Positions 9,251 to 19,045 of a stretch of 64,000 nucleotides of DNA are shown here, piece after piece. The stretch comes from Taibaiella sp. (lineage in GTDB: Bacteria > Bacteroidota > Bacteroidia > Chitinophagales > Chitinophagaceae). A model generated the notes under the pieces. It was not told where the DNA came from. It ran no database searches and saw only the letters and a program-made list of their open reading frames with translations. The position numbers and the translations under genes were made by a program. The stretch's first letter is position 1. The number at the start of each line of letters is the position of its first letter. Where the stretch lies: NCBI GenBank assembly GCA_019739295.1, contig JAHHDV010000026.1, positions 140,658 through 204,657 on the forward strand. The letters run 5' to 3'.

Positions 9251-10501
9251 TTAACCCATCTGGAATACGTCAGGTATTTCTTTAGGATACAGACCTTTTT
9301 CTATCTTTTCCCTTACTGCAGAGAATGCATTTAGCGTCTCTTCTATATCCTGTTCCGTATGAACGGCAGTCGGTATCAGCCTCAGGATCAGCTGGCCTTT
9401 CGGAATGATGGGATACATCACGATAGAGCAGAAGATATTGTAGTTTTCTCTCAGGTCTACCACAAGCTGAGCAGCATCAGTTACACCGGTTTCCATCTGT
9501 ACAGGAGTGACGGGCGTATTCGTTGTCCCGATATTAAATCCTCTTTCTCTCAGCCCGTTTTGAAGCAGGTGAACATTTTCCCAGAGTTTTTCTTTGAGCT
9601 CGGGATGAGCCTTGATCATTTCCATCCGTTTCAATCCACCTACGACCATGGCCATAGGAAGGGATTTGGCAAATACCTGGGAGCGCATGTTGTATTTCAG
9701 GTAATAAACCAGGTCTTTGTCTGCAGCAATGAATCCGCCTATTCCGGCAAGGGATTTGGCGAAAGTGGAGAAATAGACATCGATATCGTCAATACAATCC
9801 TGTTCCTCACCGATTCCTGATCCGGTTTTGCCCATAGTGCCGAAACCGTGGGCATCATCTACAAATAATCTAAACGGAATCTGCTTCTTGAATGCAGCGA
9901 TTTCCCTGACCCTGCCCTGGTTTCCATTCATTCCGAACACGCCTTCAGTTACGACTAAGATCCCGCCCTCAGTACCTTCTGTCAGTCTTGCAGCTCTTTT
10001 TAATTGCTTTTCAAAATCTGCAATGTCATTGTGGTTGAATTTGAATCTATGGCCCGGGTGCAACCTCAGTCCGTCGATGATACAGGCATGACTTTCCGCA
10101 TCGTAAACAATAACATCATGTCTGTTGGCCAGGGTATCAATGGCAGAAGACATACCCTGATATCCGTAATTGAGGAGCATTGCATCCTCCTTGCCTACAA
10201 AATCCGCAAAAACTCTTTCCAGTTCATCATGCTTGTCCGTATTTCCACTCATGATCCTTGCTCCCATCGGGTAGGCCAGCCCATATTGTGCTGCGGCCTC
10301 CGCATCAACTTTTCTGATCTCCGGGTGATTAGCCAGACCCAGATAATTGTTCAAGCTCCATATGATCTTTTCCTTACCTCTGAAATGCATACGGTTAGAT
10401 ATCTCTCCCTCTAACTTTGGAAATGCAAAATATTCATGTGCCTGTTCCTGATATTGACCTAAAGGACCTCTGTCTTTTCTAAATTTGTCAAATAAATCCA
10501 T
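9251..10501 (-). CDS. Alpha-oxoamine synthase family PLP enzyme
   Basis: 416 residues of the fold-type I group that includes serine palmitoyltransferase, 2-amino-3-ketobutyrate CoA ligase and 8-amino-7-oxononanoate synthase. Visible motifs are SLNNYLGLANHP (49-60), SGNTDKHDELE, DAESHACIIDGLR, VTEGVFGMNG, VDDAHGFGTMG (Asp215, His218) and STFAKSLAGIGG with the PLP lysine at 249. Such enzymes condense an amino acid with an acyl-CoA. Sphingolipid-making Bacteroidota carry serine palmitoyltransferase plus paralogs of this type; the sequence is not close enough to the studied Sphingobacterium enzyme for me to name the substrate. It is transcribed alone. Confidence 0.85.
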   Translation of the reverse strand: MDLFDKFRKDRGPLGQYQEQAHEYFAFPKLEGEISNRMHFRGKEKIIWSLNNYLGLANHPEIRKVDAEAAAQYGLAYPMGARIMSGNTDKHDELERVFADFVGKEDAMLLNYGYQGMSSAIDTLANRHDVIVYDAESHACIIDGLRLHPGHRFKFNHNDIADFEKQLKRAARLTEGTEGGILVVTEGVFGMNGNQGRVREIAAFKKQIPFRLFVDDAHGFGTMGKTGSGIGEEQDCIDDIDVYFSTFAKSLAGIGGFIAADKDLVYYLKYNMRSQVFAKSLPMAMVVGGLKRMEMIKAHPELKEKLWENVHLLQNGLRERGFNIGTTNTPVTPVQMETGVTDAAQLVVDLRENYNIFCSIVMYPIIPKGQLILRLIPTAVHTEQDIEETLNAFSAVREKIEKGLYPKEIPDVFQMG

Positions 10502-10816
10502 TTTTTATTTTTTTAATTGCTGCAAAATTATCAAAGATTACAGACGATTCAAATAAAAATTAATTATATGAATTTAATCGTGAAAATACGGGTGATAGAA
10601 TCGCAGGCTATAGGGACGTATGCTGGGATTAGAAGGTGATGGGCAATGCCCGTGCCGGCTATCCTGATTTTTTTTACCGGGGTCATTACTTATCGAATGA
10701 TCTCTGAATGGATGTCTGTGCTCAGGTCTGTTGTGGTCGACCTGGTCCGGTAATCACAGAAACAGATCACAGGTACGATAAAGCAAAAATCTTCGGGAGC
10801 AATTCTTTATTTTATT

Positions 10817-10824
10817 TACTTTTA
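10817..10824 (+). promoter_or_regulatory. Weak -7 promoter candidate for glyA
   Basis: TACTTTTA differs at one position from the TAnnTTTG consensus and lies 37 bases before the glyA start. It falls in the 360-base divergent gap (10,502-10,861) between the oxoamine synthase and glyA, in which I see no gene or strong hairpin. Confidence 0.25.
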
Positions 10825-10861
10825 CACCTCATCTAATTAAAAATTTCTAATTCAGACAAAT

Positions 10862-12148
10862 ATGCAAAAAGATACGGCTATATTCGAATTGATTCAGGAA
10901 GAATGGGACAGACAGAAAAGAGGGTTAGAGCTTATCGCTTCAGAAAACTTCACCAGTGAAGCGGTCATGAAAGCCATGGGCAATGTGATGACCAATAAAT
11001 ACGCAGAAGGCTATCCCGGGAGAAGATACTACGGAGGCTGCGAGGTAGTGGACAAAAGTGAACAATTGGCTATAGACCGGTTAAAGCAGATATTCAATGT
11101 AGCTTATGCCAACGTTCAGCCGCATAGTGGTGCCCAGGCGAATATGGCGGTACAACTGGCCGTACTGAAACCCGGGGATGCCATTCTCGGGCTGGATCTG
11201 AGTATGGGGGGACACCTGACCCATGGATCTCCCGTTGCTTTTTCCGGAAAAAATTATGATGCCCATCATTATGGTGTCCGGAAGGAAGATGGACTGATCG
11301 ACTATGATGATCTTGAAGCCAAAGCCAGAAGCCTCAGGCCAAAGTTGATCATCTGCGGGGCATCTGCTTACAGCCGGGACTGGGATTATGCACGTATCCG
11401 TAAAGTAGCGGATGACGTGGGCGCATTGGTCATGGCCGATATCGCACATCCTGCAGGATTGATAGCCAAAGGCCTGCTGAACAGCCCGTTCGAACACTGT
11501 CATTTTGTGACGTCTACGACACACAAGACCTTGAGAGGCCCGAGGGGCGGTATCATCATGATGAAGCAGGATTTTGAAAATCCCTGGGGTGAGAAGACGC
11601 CGAAAGGTGACATCAAAATGATGAGCAACTTACTGGACATGGCTGTATTCCCCGGTGTCCAGGGTGGTCCCTTACAGCATGTCATAGCTGCTAAAGCAGT
11701 TTCTTTTCAGGAGATTCTTCAGGATGAATTTTTACAATACGGGCGCCAGATGCAGGCCAATGCCAGGGCAATGACGGAAGCATTTTTGTCCAAAGGTTAT
11801 GATATCGTGAGCGGCGGAACTGACAACCACCTCTTATTGATTGATTTAAGAAACAAGAATATCACAGGGAAGAAGGCTGAAAACACTTTGGTAAAGGCGG
11901 ATATTACCCTGAATAAGAATATGGTGCCGTTTGACGATAAGTCACCCTTCATTACTTCCGGTATCCGTGTAGGTGTACCGGCTATTACTACAAGAGGTTT
12001 GAAAGAAAAAGATATGGCCCAGGTAGTACATTGGCTGGACCAGGTTTTAACCAATCCTGATAATGACAGTCTGATAACCGGCGTACGTGGTGAAGTGAAT
12101 GAATTTATGAATGAGTTTGAGCTGTATGCTGGCTGGAGTGTGTGCTGA
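10862..12148 (+). CDS. glyA: Serine hydroxymethyltransferase
   Basis: Cytosolic PLP enzyme that interconverts serine and glycine while loading one-carbon units on tetrahydrofolate. At 428 residues it has the normal length. Motifs: [11 protein letters not shown] (22-32), [17 protein letters not shown] (45-61), [27 protein letters not shown], and [13 protein letters not shown] with PLP lysine 222. GVPAITTRG lies near the C-terminus. It stands alone and probably is expressed steadily; the next gene downstream, a T9SS-sorted protein, is separated by about 130 AT-rich bases. Confidence 0.97.
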   Translation: MQKDTAIFELIQEEWDRQKRGLELIASENFTSEAVMKAMGNVMTNKYAEGYPGRRYYGGCEVVDKSEQLAIDRLKQIFNVAYANVQPHSGAQANMAVQLAVLKPGDAILGLDLSMGGHLTHGSPVAFSGKNYDAHHYGVRKEDGLIDYDDLEAKARSLRPKLIICGASAYSRDWDYARIRKVADDVGALVMADIAHPAGLIAKGLLNSPFEHCHFVTSTTHKTLRGPRGGIIMMKQDFENPWGEKTPKGDIKMMSNLLDMAVFPGVQGGPLQHVIAAKAVSFQEILQDEFLQYGRQMQANARAMTEAFLSKGYDIVSGGTDNHLLLIDLRNKNITGKKAENTLVKADITLNKNMVPFDDKSPFITSGIRVGVPAITTRGLKEKDMAQVVHWLDQVLTNPDNDSLITGVRGEVNEFMNEFELYAGWSVC

Positions 12149-12275
12149 TAATCTTAAAAATATGAATAATAAATTAATTTATACTTATATTTTTTGTGTT
12201 TTAAAAGATTAGCGCTAATTTTGTAAGAGACCCGGGGTATATCCCTGGTCGGAATATTATAAATCCGGATTGTAT

Positions 12276-12659
12276 ATGAGTAGAATTTTTACATATTTAG
12301 TGGCATTGATGATCGCCGGCCTGTTGAGCCTGGTGTCGTTGAATGCAAACGCTCAGAATTATAACAATGAACAGAGGTTTGAGATCAATACCGCTATGAA
12401 GAAAATGACGGTATATCCTACTCCTGCCAATAATTTTGTAACAGTAGCGATCCCGGTTGGATTAAGAGAAAATTTAGACAGGATCCAGATCCTGGATATA
12501 TCCGGCAGGATGGTTATGGAGCAAAGAATATTGAACAAAGGCATAGAGACGGTGACGTTCAACAACCTTTCCAGTTTGGCGAATGGTGTTTATATCATTG
12601 CAGCCAGGGATAGAGAAGGCCGTATGATCCAGTCATCCAAGATGATCCTCAACAAATAA
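12276..12659 (+). CDS. Minimal T9SS type A sorting domain protein
   Basis: 127 residues from ATG 12276. A signal peptide (MSRIFTYLVALMIAGLLSLV... ending at NANAQ) is followed by about 20 residues and then directly by a Por-secretion C-terminal sorting domain: VYPTPANNFVTVAIP, IQILDISGRMV, FNNLSSLANGVYIIAARD and the final KMILNK. The sorting domain normally directs a large cargo through the type IX system to the cell surface; here there is almost no cargo. A strong terminator follows. It could be a small surface protein, a remnant of a larger one, or a bait for the secretion machine. Confidence 0.85.
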   Translation: MSRIFTYLVALMIAGLLSLVSLNANAQNYNNEQRFEINTAMKKMTVYPTPANNFVTVAIPVGLRENLDRIQILDISGRMVMEQRILNKGIETVTFNNLSSLANGVYIIAARDREGRMIQSSKMILNK

Positions 12660-12681
12660 TCATCTTTCAATGCTTTTAGAG

Positions 12682-12711
12682 AAAGGAAATCAGCAATGAT
12701 TTCCTTTTTAT
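12682..12711 (+). terminator. Intrinsic terminator after the T9SS-sorted protein gene
   Basis: Perfect 11-bp stem AAAGGAAATCA / TGATTTCCTTT with a GCAA tetraloop, followed by a T-rich run. It sits 22 bases after the stop codon. Confidence 0.85.
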
Positions 12712-12860
12712 TTTTCATCTATATTTATAGCGCAAATCCCGGTAATGGTACAAACCATCCGTTTTAAAAATACTTCCAGCGAACCTTTCAAAATCAAAAA
12801 TACTTGTCTGAAAAGTCTTTGTTCTCCTATTAAGCTTGTCGAATGTGATATGTATGGATC

Positions 12861-12912
12861 AACAAACCTGTCTGTATTTCGGATTAGTTCAATAAGACAG
12901 GTTTGTTTTTTT
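12861..12912 (+). repeat. Dispersed hairpin element, copy C
   Basis: AACAAACCTGTC (12861-12872) pairs with GACAGGTTTGTT (12896-12907) around a 23-base loop and is followed by a T run, so this copy could itself terminate transcription. The left flank ATGTATGGATC is identical to the matching flank of copy B. It is the only copy lying between two same-strand genes, inside a 396-base gap (12,660-13,055) that otherwise holds the terminator at 12682 and the prfB promoter. Confidence 0.75.
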
Positions 12913-13039
12913 AGATAGTTACTTTTATTACTCAGGTATAATTTCTTTGATCGTAAGCGCTCAATTTGTATTATCCGGATTAATCATATTTTCGTGCATG
13001 AGCTGTAAGATTACTTTCTCCGGTTTACCGCCTACAGCG

Positions 13040-13047
13040 TATATTTG
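13040..13047 (+). promoter_or_regulatory. Candidate -7 promoter element of prfB
   Basis: TATATTTG matches TAnnTTTG exactly. It ends only nine bases before the prfB ATG, so transcription from it would give a nearly leaderless message. No clear -33 element is seen. Confidence 0.35.
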
Positions 13048-13055
13048 CAATCGTT

Positions 13056-14141
13056 ATGACAGCAGAGCAATTACAGCAACTGAAAAGCAGGATCGGTCAC
13101 CTTTACAAATTTTTGAATATCGAGGAGAAAAAAGGACTCCTGGAAAGAGACAGGCAACTATCTATGTCTGACGGATTCTGGGATGACAATGAACGGGCAG
13201 CCCGGATCCTGAAGGATATACAAACCAATAAATACTGGATGGACCTTTATGAAAATGCCCAGGCACAGATAGAAGATCTCGGTGTTTTGTTTGATTTTTG
13301 GAAAGAAGGAGAAGCCCGTGAAGAAGAAGTGAATGAGCAGTACCTGTCGGTTATGGACCAGATGGAAGATCTGGAGCTGAAAAGTACGCTCAGCCAGCCG
13401 GAAGATGAGCTGCCTGCCATACTGCAGATCACGAGTGGCGCAGGAGGTACGGAGAGCCAGGATTGGGCCGAAATGCTGGCCCGTATGTACAGGATGTACG
13501 GTGAGAAGCAGGGATGGAAGGTTACGGAGCTCGACTGGCAATGGGGAGATGGAGCCGGTATCAAGACTTGTACCTTCCAGTTCGAAGGTGCTTTCGCCTA
13601 TGGTTTCCTGAAAGCGGAAACAGGCGTCCACCGGTTGGTAAGAATATCACCCTTTGACAGTAATGCCAGGAGACATACCAGCTTTGCCTCCGTTTATGTA
13701 TATCCCCTGGTGGATGACAAGATCGAGATAGAAGTGAAGGACAGTGATGTGCGCATGGAGACTTCCCGGAGCGGCGGAGCCGGAGGCCAGAATGTGAATA
13801 AAGTAGAGACCAAGGTTCAGCTGACCCACATCCCTACAGGTATCGTCGTGGTCTGCCAGACAGAAAGGACGCAGCTGGGCAACAGGGAAAAAGCCATGCA
13901 AATGCTGAAAAGCAAGCTCTATGAAGAGGAGATGAGAAGAAGAGAAGCCCTTAAGGACGCAGCCAATTCGAGTAAAAAGAAAATAGAGTGGGGGTCACAG
14001 ATCAGGTCCTATGTATTCCATCCTTACAAGATGATCAAAGACCATCGCACGGATTATGAAGTAGGCAATGTGCAGCCTGTCATGGACGGGGACCTGGACG
14101 GATTTATCAAGGCATTCCTGATGATGAACGATGAAGAATAA
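13056..14141 (+). CDS. prfB: Peptide chain release factor 2
   Basis: Class I release factor that ends translation at UGA and UAA. 361 residues: an N-terminal coiled region, [13 protein letters not shown] (125-137), the stop-codon reading region with SPF at 198-200 (the RF2 signature, where RF1 has PxT), and [16 protein letters not shown] with the catalytic GGQ at 243-245. Most bacteria control prfB through an in-frame UGA near codon 25 bypassed by +1 frameshifting. Here the corresponding position reads KFLNIEE with no UGA, so this control appears absent. lspA follows 52 bases later, probably in the same operon. Confidence 0.95.
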   Translation: MTAEQLQQLKSRIGHLYKFLNIEEKKGLLERDRQLSMSDGFWDDNERAARILKDIQTNKYWMDLYENAQAQIEDLGVLFDFWKEGEAREEEVNEQYLSVMDQMEDLELKSTLSQPEDELPAILQITSGAGGTESQDWAEMLARMYRMYGEKQGWKVTELDWQWGDGAGIKTCTFQFEGAFAYGFLKAETGVHRLVRISPFDSNARRHTSFASVYVYPLVDDKIEIEVKDSDVRMETSRSGGAGGQNVNKVETKVQLTHIPTGIVVVCQTERTQLGNREKAMQMLKSKLYEEEMRRREALKDAANSSKKKIEWGSQIRSYVFHPYKMIKDHRTDYEVGNVQPVMDGDLDGFIKAFLMMNDEE

Positions 14142-14193
14142 ATACACGTAACCCTATACATCATTATACCTTTTCGAACCTATATAAAAATAC

Positions 14194-14837
14194 ATGAAGT
14201 ACAGAGATTCGATTTTACTGATCCTAGCGATACTGCTGGTAGACCAGCTCTCCAAGATATACATCAAGACTAATTTTTCTATCGGGGAATTTACGAATGT
14301 AATCGGTGACTGGTGCAAGATTTATTTTATAGAAAATGAGGGTATGGCCTTTGGGTATACACTTTCCGATTCTTCTGTCGGTAAATTGATCCTGACGCTG
14401 TTCAGGCTGGTCGCAGTGGTCTTTGGCTTCTTTTACATCAGGACGCTGATCCGGAAAGGCAGCACAAAAGGCCTGATCATTTGTGCTTCACTGATCCTCG
14501 CAGGTGCGGCGGGCAACCTGATTGATTCATTATTCTACGGGATGATCTTTTCCGAAAGTACGGTACAGACAGTAGCACACTGGGTTCCTTTCGGAGAAGG
14601 GTACGGCTCTTTCCTGCATGGTAAGGTCGTAGACATGTTGTACTTTCCTATCATAGACACTACCTGGCCGGAGTGGATGCCGATGGTAGGAGGAAAGCCG
14701 TTTCGTTTTTTGAGCCGATCTTCAATGTCGCTGATGTATCCATTTCTACAGGTGTGATCGCATTGCTGGTATTCCAGAAAAGGATACTGCCCCAGGGCAG
14801 GACCCCTGAAAAAGAAGCGGTCAATACCGAAGGATAA
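14194..14837 (+). CDS. lspA: Lipoprotein signal peptidase II, frame broken near the 3' end
   Basis: Inner-membrane aspartic protease that removes signal peptides from diacylglyceryl-modified prolipoproteins. The N-terminus has ILAILLVDQLSKIYIK, then the conserved ENEGMAFG, then LILAGAAGNLIDSLFYG with the first catalytic Asp. The frame breaks at the T run near 14709: six T where seven are needed. With seven it continues FFEPIFNVADVSISTGVIAL, carrying the second catalytic Asp, to a stop at 14837. The gene is essential in many diderm bacteria, so this break is almost surely a sequence error. The corrected length is about 214 residues, long but normal for Bacteroidota, which have an inserted loop before FNVAD. 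Confidence 0.92.
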
Positions 14838-14968
14838 GGATCCGGTCCGCTGTTTTGAACCTGCTGCCATCATCTGGATGGATCAATGGAAATGGAATTT
14901 ACAACAAAACCGTCTTTGTCTTTTTTGATTTTTTTCTACCTTTAATTTTTTAAATCATTACATCATTT

Positions 14969-16247
14969 ATGCCTGTGAATCCTACTGATTTCCAACCTAC
15001 TTTAGAATATGCCTGTGACCAGGATGATGTGGATACACTGCATGCTTTCCGGGAACGGTTTATCTTTCCCCAGCACAACGAAGAAGATTGCATCTACTTA
15101 TGTGGAAATTCGCTGGGTTTACAGCCCAACAGTACCCGGTACCTGTTCGAGCAGGAGCTCAATGACTGGGGAAAGTTCGGTGTAGAGGGACACTTCCAGG
15201 CAAGGAATCCATGGCTTTCTTACCACCAGTTGTTTTCCAGGTCCCTGGCAAAAATAGTCGGTGCGCAACCTGAAGAGGTAGTTGCCACCAATACCCTTAC
15301 GGTCAACCTTCATTTGTTGATGTTAAGTTTTTACAGACCCAGAGGCAACAGGAGAAAGATCATTATGGAAGGAGGAGCCTTTCCTTCTGATCAGTATGCT
15401 ATGGAGACTCAGGTAAGGATGTATGGCCTCGACCCGGAGACGGACATTATAGAATTAGTACCCAGGGAAGGAGAGTTTACGTTGCATGAAGAGGATATCC
15501 TGGGTGCCATCAAAGAATGTGGCGAAGAGCTGGCACTGGTGATGATGGGAGGGGTGAATTATTATACGGGACAGTATTATCCATTACAGAAGATCGTACA
15601 GGCTACCCATGAAGCGGGAGCGCTTTGTGGATTTGACCTGGCACATGCGATCGGGAATGTTCCTTTGGAATTGCACAACTGGGAAGTTGATTTCGCCTGC
15701 TGGTGTTCCTATAAATATCTCAACAGCGGCCCGGGAGGTGTAGGTGGCATGTTTGTACATGAGAAGTGGGGAAAATGATCCCCGTACTTTCCGGCTGGCA
15801 GGATGGTGGGGAAATGACGAATCTACCAGGTTCAAAATGAAAAAAGGCTTTATCCCGTCAAAAGGGGCTGCCAGCTGGCAGATGAGCAATGCCCCTGTTT
15901 TCAATATGGTGGCGCACAGAGCATCCCTGGATATCTTTGACAAAACTTCTGTTCAGGATCTGAGGGCGAAAAGTGTCCGCCTTACTGCATACATGGAATT
16001 TTTATTGAAGCAACTGGACCATTTGGATTTCCAGATCATCACGCCCCGTCATCCGGAGCAAAGGGGGGCGCAGCTCTCTTTGCTGTTTGGCTCAGCCGGT
16101 AGAGAAGTATTTGAAATCCTTAGTGAAAACGGTGTGATTGCAGACTGGCGGGAACCTGATGTGATCCGTATCGCACCGGTTCCGATGTACAATACCTTCG
16201 AGGATGTATACCGTTTCTATGAGATCCTGAAAAATATACGGCTTTAA
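14969..16247 (+). CDS. kynU: Kynureninase, frame broken
   Basis: PLP enzyme of tryptophan breakdown that cleaves L-kynurenine to anthranilate and alanine. The first piece (270 residues) has YLCGNSLGLQP, NTLTVNLHLLMLSFYRP, GAFPSDQYA, GFDLAHAIGNVPLELH and CWCSYKYLNSGPGG, which contains the PLP lysine. The second piece starts near 15770 with ENDPRTFRLAGWWGNDE, the normal continuation, and ends PVPMYNTFEDVYRF. One indel beside TGGGGAAAA separates them. No other kynurenine-pathway gene is adjacent, so the enzyme may serve NAD synthesis or tryptophan catabolism with genes elsewhere. Confidence 0.93.
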
Positions 16248-16285
16248 TTAATATCCATCCTGAATGATATTATTTCAATAACAAA

Positions 16286-16312
16286 AGAGATGGCAATTGC
16301 CATCTCTTTTTG
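16286..16312. terminator. Bidirectional terminator between kynU and M20 peptidase
   Basis: Perfect palindrome AAAGAGATGGCA / TGCCATCTCTTT with T or A runs at both ends, between two converging genes. It should stop transcription in both directions. Confidence 0.8.
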
Positions 16313-16329
16313 CTGGTATCATGCTGGTT

Positions 16330-17694
16330 TTATTTTTCAGCAAAGAACTTGTGGAAATAAGGAAGGGTCTCGATCCCTTTATAATAATTTTCTACATTGT
16401 ATTTCTCATTGGGAGAATGAATATTGTCGTTATCCAGGCCGAATCCCAGCAATACCGTTTTCAACCCGAGGATGCTTTCAAATAAAGCGATGATCGGAAT
16501 ACTTCCCCCGCCTCTTGTCGGAATCGGGGCCTTGCCGAATGTTTCCTCGATAGCCCTGGCTGCAGCCAGGTATGCTTTACTGTCTGTAGGTGTAACGACA
16601 GGCTCTCCCCCATGATGAGCGATCACTTTGACCTGCACACCTGCCGGAGCAATGCTTTCAAAATGTTTGCTGAACAGACCGGCAATCTCATCCGAGCTTT
16701 GATGCGGTACCAGCCTCATCGAAATCTTGGCAAAGGCTTTACCCGGCAGCACTGTCTTGGCTCCTTCACCTGTATATCCTCCCAGATCCCGTTGACATCC
16801 AAGGTCGGCCTGACGCCGGTACGTTCCAATGTAGTATAGCCTTTTTCTCCCCATACATCATTGACCTGAAGGTCCTTTTTGTATGCTTCCAGGTCAAAGG
16901 GTGCCTTGTTCAGATCTTCTCTTTCGGCAGGACTCAGTTTCTTCCACTTGATCATAGAAGCCCGGGATGGTAATATGGTTGTTTTCGTCATGAAGAGAGG
17001 CGATCATTTTACACAATTGGTTGATCGGGTTAGCCACACCTCCTCCATATACTCCGGAGTGCAGGTCCCTGTCAGGTCCGGTTACTTCTACTTCCATATA
17101 GGCCAGTCCGCGAAGACCTGTTTCTATGCTGGGATGCTCCATACTGATCATTGATGTATCCGATACCAATACGACATCTGCTGCCAGCATGTCTTTATGT
17201 TCAGATAAAAAAGTTTCGAGGTTGACACTACCTACTTCTTCCTCACCTTCTATCATCATTTTGATGTTACAAGCCAGGCTGTTGGTTTTGTTCATGACCT
17301 CGAATGCTTTGATGTGCATAAAGAATTGACCTTTGTCATCACAGGCACCGCGGGCATATATTTTTCCATCTTTGATGACCGGTTCGAAAGGAGGGCTGTC
17401 CCATAAGTCCAGGGGGTCGGCAGGTTGTACATCATAATGGCCATACACCAGGACGGTGGGGAGGGACGGGTCGATCATCTTTTCTCCGTATACGATCGGG
17501 TGCCCTGCAGTCGGGTATATCTCAGCCTTGTCTGCTCCTGCTTCCAGCATAAAGCCCTTTACCGCTTCTGCGCACTTTGCCACATCGGATTTGTATGCGC
17601 TGTCTGCACTGACCGATGGTATACGCAATAGCTCCAGTAGTTCGTCCAGGAATCTTTGTTTGTTTTCCTCGATGTATGATTTCCAGATTTCCAT
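16330..17694 (-). CDS. M20 family dipeptidase, frame broken
   Basis: Zinc aminoacyl-dipeptidase of the carnosinase/CNDP-like group, about 454 residues when joined. The N-terminal piece has ELLRIPSVSAD, VYGHYDVQPADPL with a zinc His, GACDDKGQFFMHIKA with the bridging Asp, and MIEGEEEVGS with the catalytic Glu. The middle (LSPAEREDLNKAPFDL) and C-terminal pieces (KTVLPGKAFAKISMRLVP, PTRGGGSIPI, NDNIHSPNEKY) are in other frames. Corrections are one A too many near 16941 and one G too few near 16778. The final HSPNE supplies a zinc ligand. It probably hydrolyses dipeptides in the cytosol, matching the peptide-use genes at 20.7-25.5 kb. Confidence 0.88.
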
Positions 17695-17800
17695 AATTCT
17701 TTTTTGTATGATTTAGAAGGGTGAAGTTACTTAATTTTTTCGTGATGATATTTTTCAATGAAGAAGGCATGCACCGGGTATATATTTCCGGAAGGACACA

Positions 17801-18841
17801 TTAGGATACAGCTGCTATATGTTCTTTGTTCCCCCGGTGGTAGGCCAGGAGCATATAAAATTGTATTCCGAACAATACGGATGCCGCCACCAGGTGTAGT
17901 GTCTGCATGCCGAATGGGAAGCCGAAATAATACATAGCGATACCGGAGACGACCTCGAAAATGATCATCAGCATCATCCAGCCGGACAGGGAATAGCCTA
18001 AGTTCAGTTTTCTATTGCGCCACCATAATAGTAATGCCAGAATGACCACGACAAATGAGAAGCTCCTGTGGATATAGAAACTGGTCAACGGCGTGTTCAG
18101 AACCTCCGGCATCCGGTCCTCCCCTAATAGCTTTACCCGGTCATCCACGAACTGGCGCACTTGCGTACCCAAGATGATCTGGATGATGCTTGCCAGCCAG
18201 CTGAGCCACAGCAGGATCTTAAAAGCATTATCTTTTCTTCCGGTAGTATGATGCCTGCTGACGATATACAGGAGATAAAGGATCATAGCTACGATCAGCA
18301 ATGCCACCATCATATGCGTTGTTATTTTTATAGGGCTGAGTACGGACTCTACTACTTTAGCCCCCAGCCAGGCCTGAAAGCCCATCATAAAGACGACAAG
18401 CCAGGACAGTAGAGGGATCCATTTGTTGCTGCGCCAATAGGAAAGTGAACATACGGCCATGATAAAACAAGCCAGTCCGGCCAGGGCTCCGCATAATCTG
18501 TTGATGTATTCCGTCCAGGTATGGTAGACATTGAATTGGGCATAATCATGCTTGGTATATACCGACCAATGTTCGGGAGCGAAGGACTGACCGGTTATGA
18601 AATCGGCATTGGCCACCCACAGCTGTTCATCCCTGATAATGACCTGCCCTTTCTTAAATTCCCTGGATGGCTGCCATTCCAATTGAGATTCATCGGTAGG
18701 GGGAATGTAATAGCCGAAACACTTGGGCCAGTCCGGGCAACCCATTCCTGATCCGGTCATCCGTACCAATGCACCCGCTACGATGACCAGATATACCAGA
18801 ACCAATGATATTTTAATAACTGCCGGAAAGTTCTTCTTCAT
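17801..18841 (-). CDS. ctaA: Heme A synthase (COX15/CtaA family)
   Basis: Integral membrane enzyme that oxidises the C8 methyl of heme O to give heme A for aa3-type cytochrome oxidase. 346 residues with eight predicted membrane spans. It begins VLVYLVIVAGALVRMTGSG followed by MGCPDWPKC, a family hallmark. Heme-ligand histidine segments are seen in YHTWTEYINRL, ITTHMMVALL, FYIHRSFSF and MQTLHLVAAS. A roughly 60-residue loop follows the first helix, as is usual in Bacteroidota. Its presence implies aerobic respiration. No cytochrome oxidase gene is adjacent. It diverges from the L,D-transpeptidase gene. Confidence 0.94.
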   Translation of the reverse strand: MKKNFPAVIKISLVLVYLVIVAGALVRMTGSGMGCPDWPKCFGYYIPPTDESQLEWQPSREFKKGQVIIRDEQLWVANADFITGQSFAPEHWSVYTKHDYAQFNVYHTWTEYINRLCGALAGLACFIMAVCSLSYWRSNKWIPLLSWLVVFMMGFQAWLGAKVVESVLSPIKITTHMMVALLIVAMILYLLYIVSRHHTTGRKDNAFKILLWLSWLASIIQIILGTQVRQFVDDRVKLLGEDRMPEVLNTPLTSFYIHRSFSFVVVILALLLWWRNRKLNLGYSLSGWMMLMIIFEVVSGIAMYYFGFPFGMQTLHLVAASVLFGIQFYMLLAYHRGNKEHIAAVS

Positions 18842-19013
18842 GATGTAGGTATTGCTTGTTCCTGGAAGGCAAAATTAGGTCAATAAGTTAGGAATCATCC
18901 TTAAATGGCAGATCAATATTTTTATGTTTCCGTATGAAAATATTTTCAATAAGTATTTCTACCTGATTTTGGGTATATGCATTCATTCAATGCAAATGAT
19001 TTAAAATGTATCA

Positions 19014-19021
19014 TAAATTTG
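19014..19021 (+). promoter_or_regulatory. Candidate -7 promoter of the L,D-transpeptidase gene
   Basis: TAAATTTG matches TAnnTTTG exactly. It lies inside the longer reading frame that begins at 18977, which supports the start at 19046 (25 bases downstream) rather than 18977. Confidence 0.4.
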
Positions 19022-19045
19022 TGGCTGAATTTTTCCTGTCACATT

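Noticed and set aside
12947..13171. Open frame overlapping the start of prfB
   Set aside because: It runs through the prfB promoter and into prfB in another frame, with no conserved sequence.
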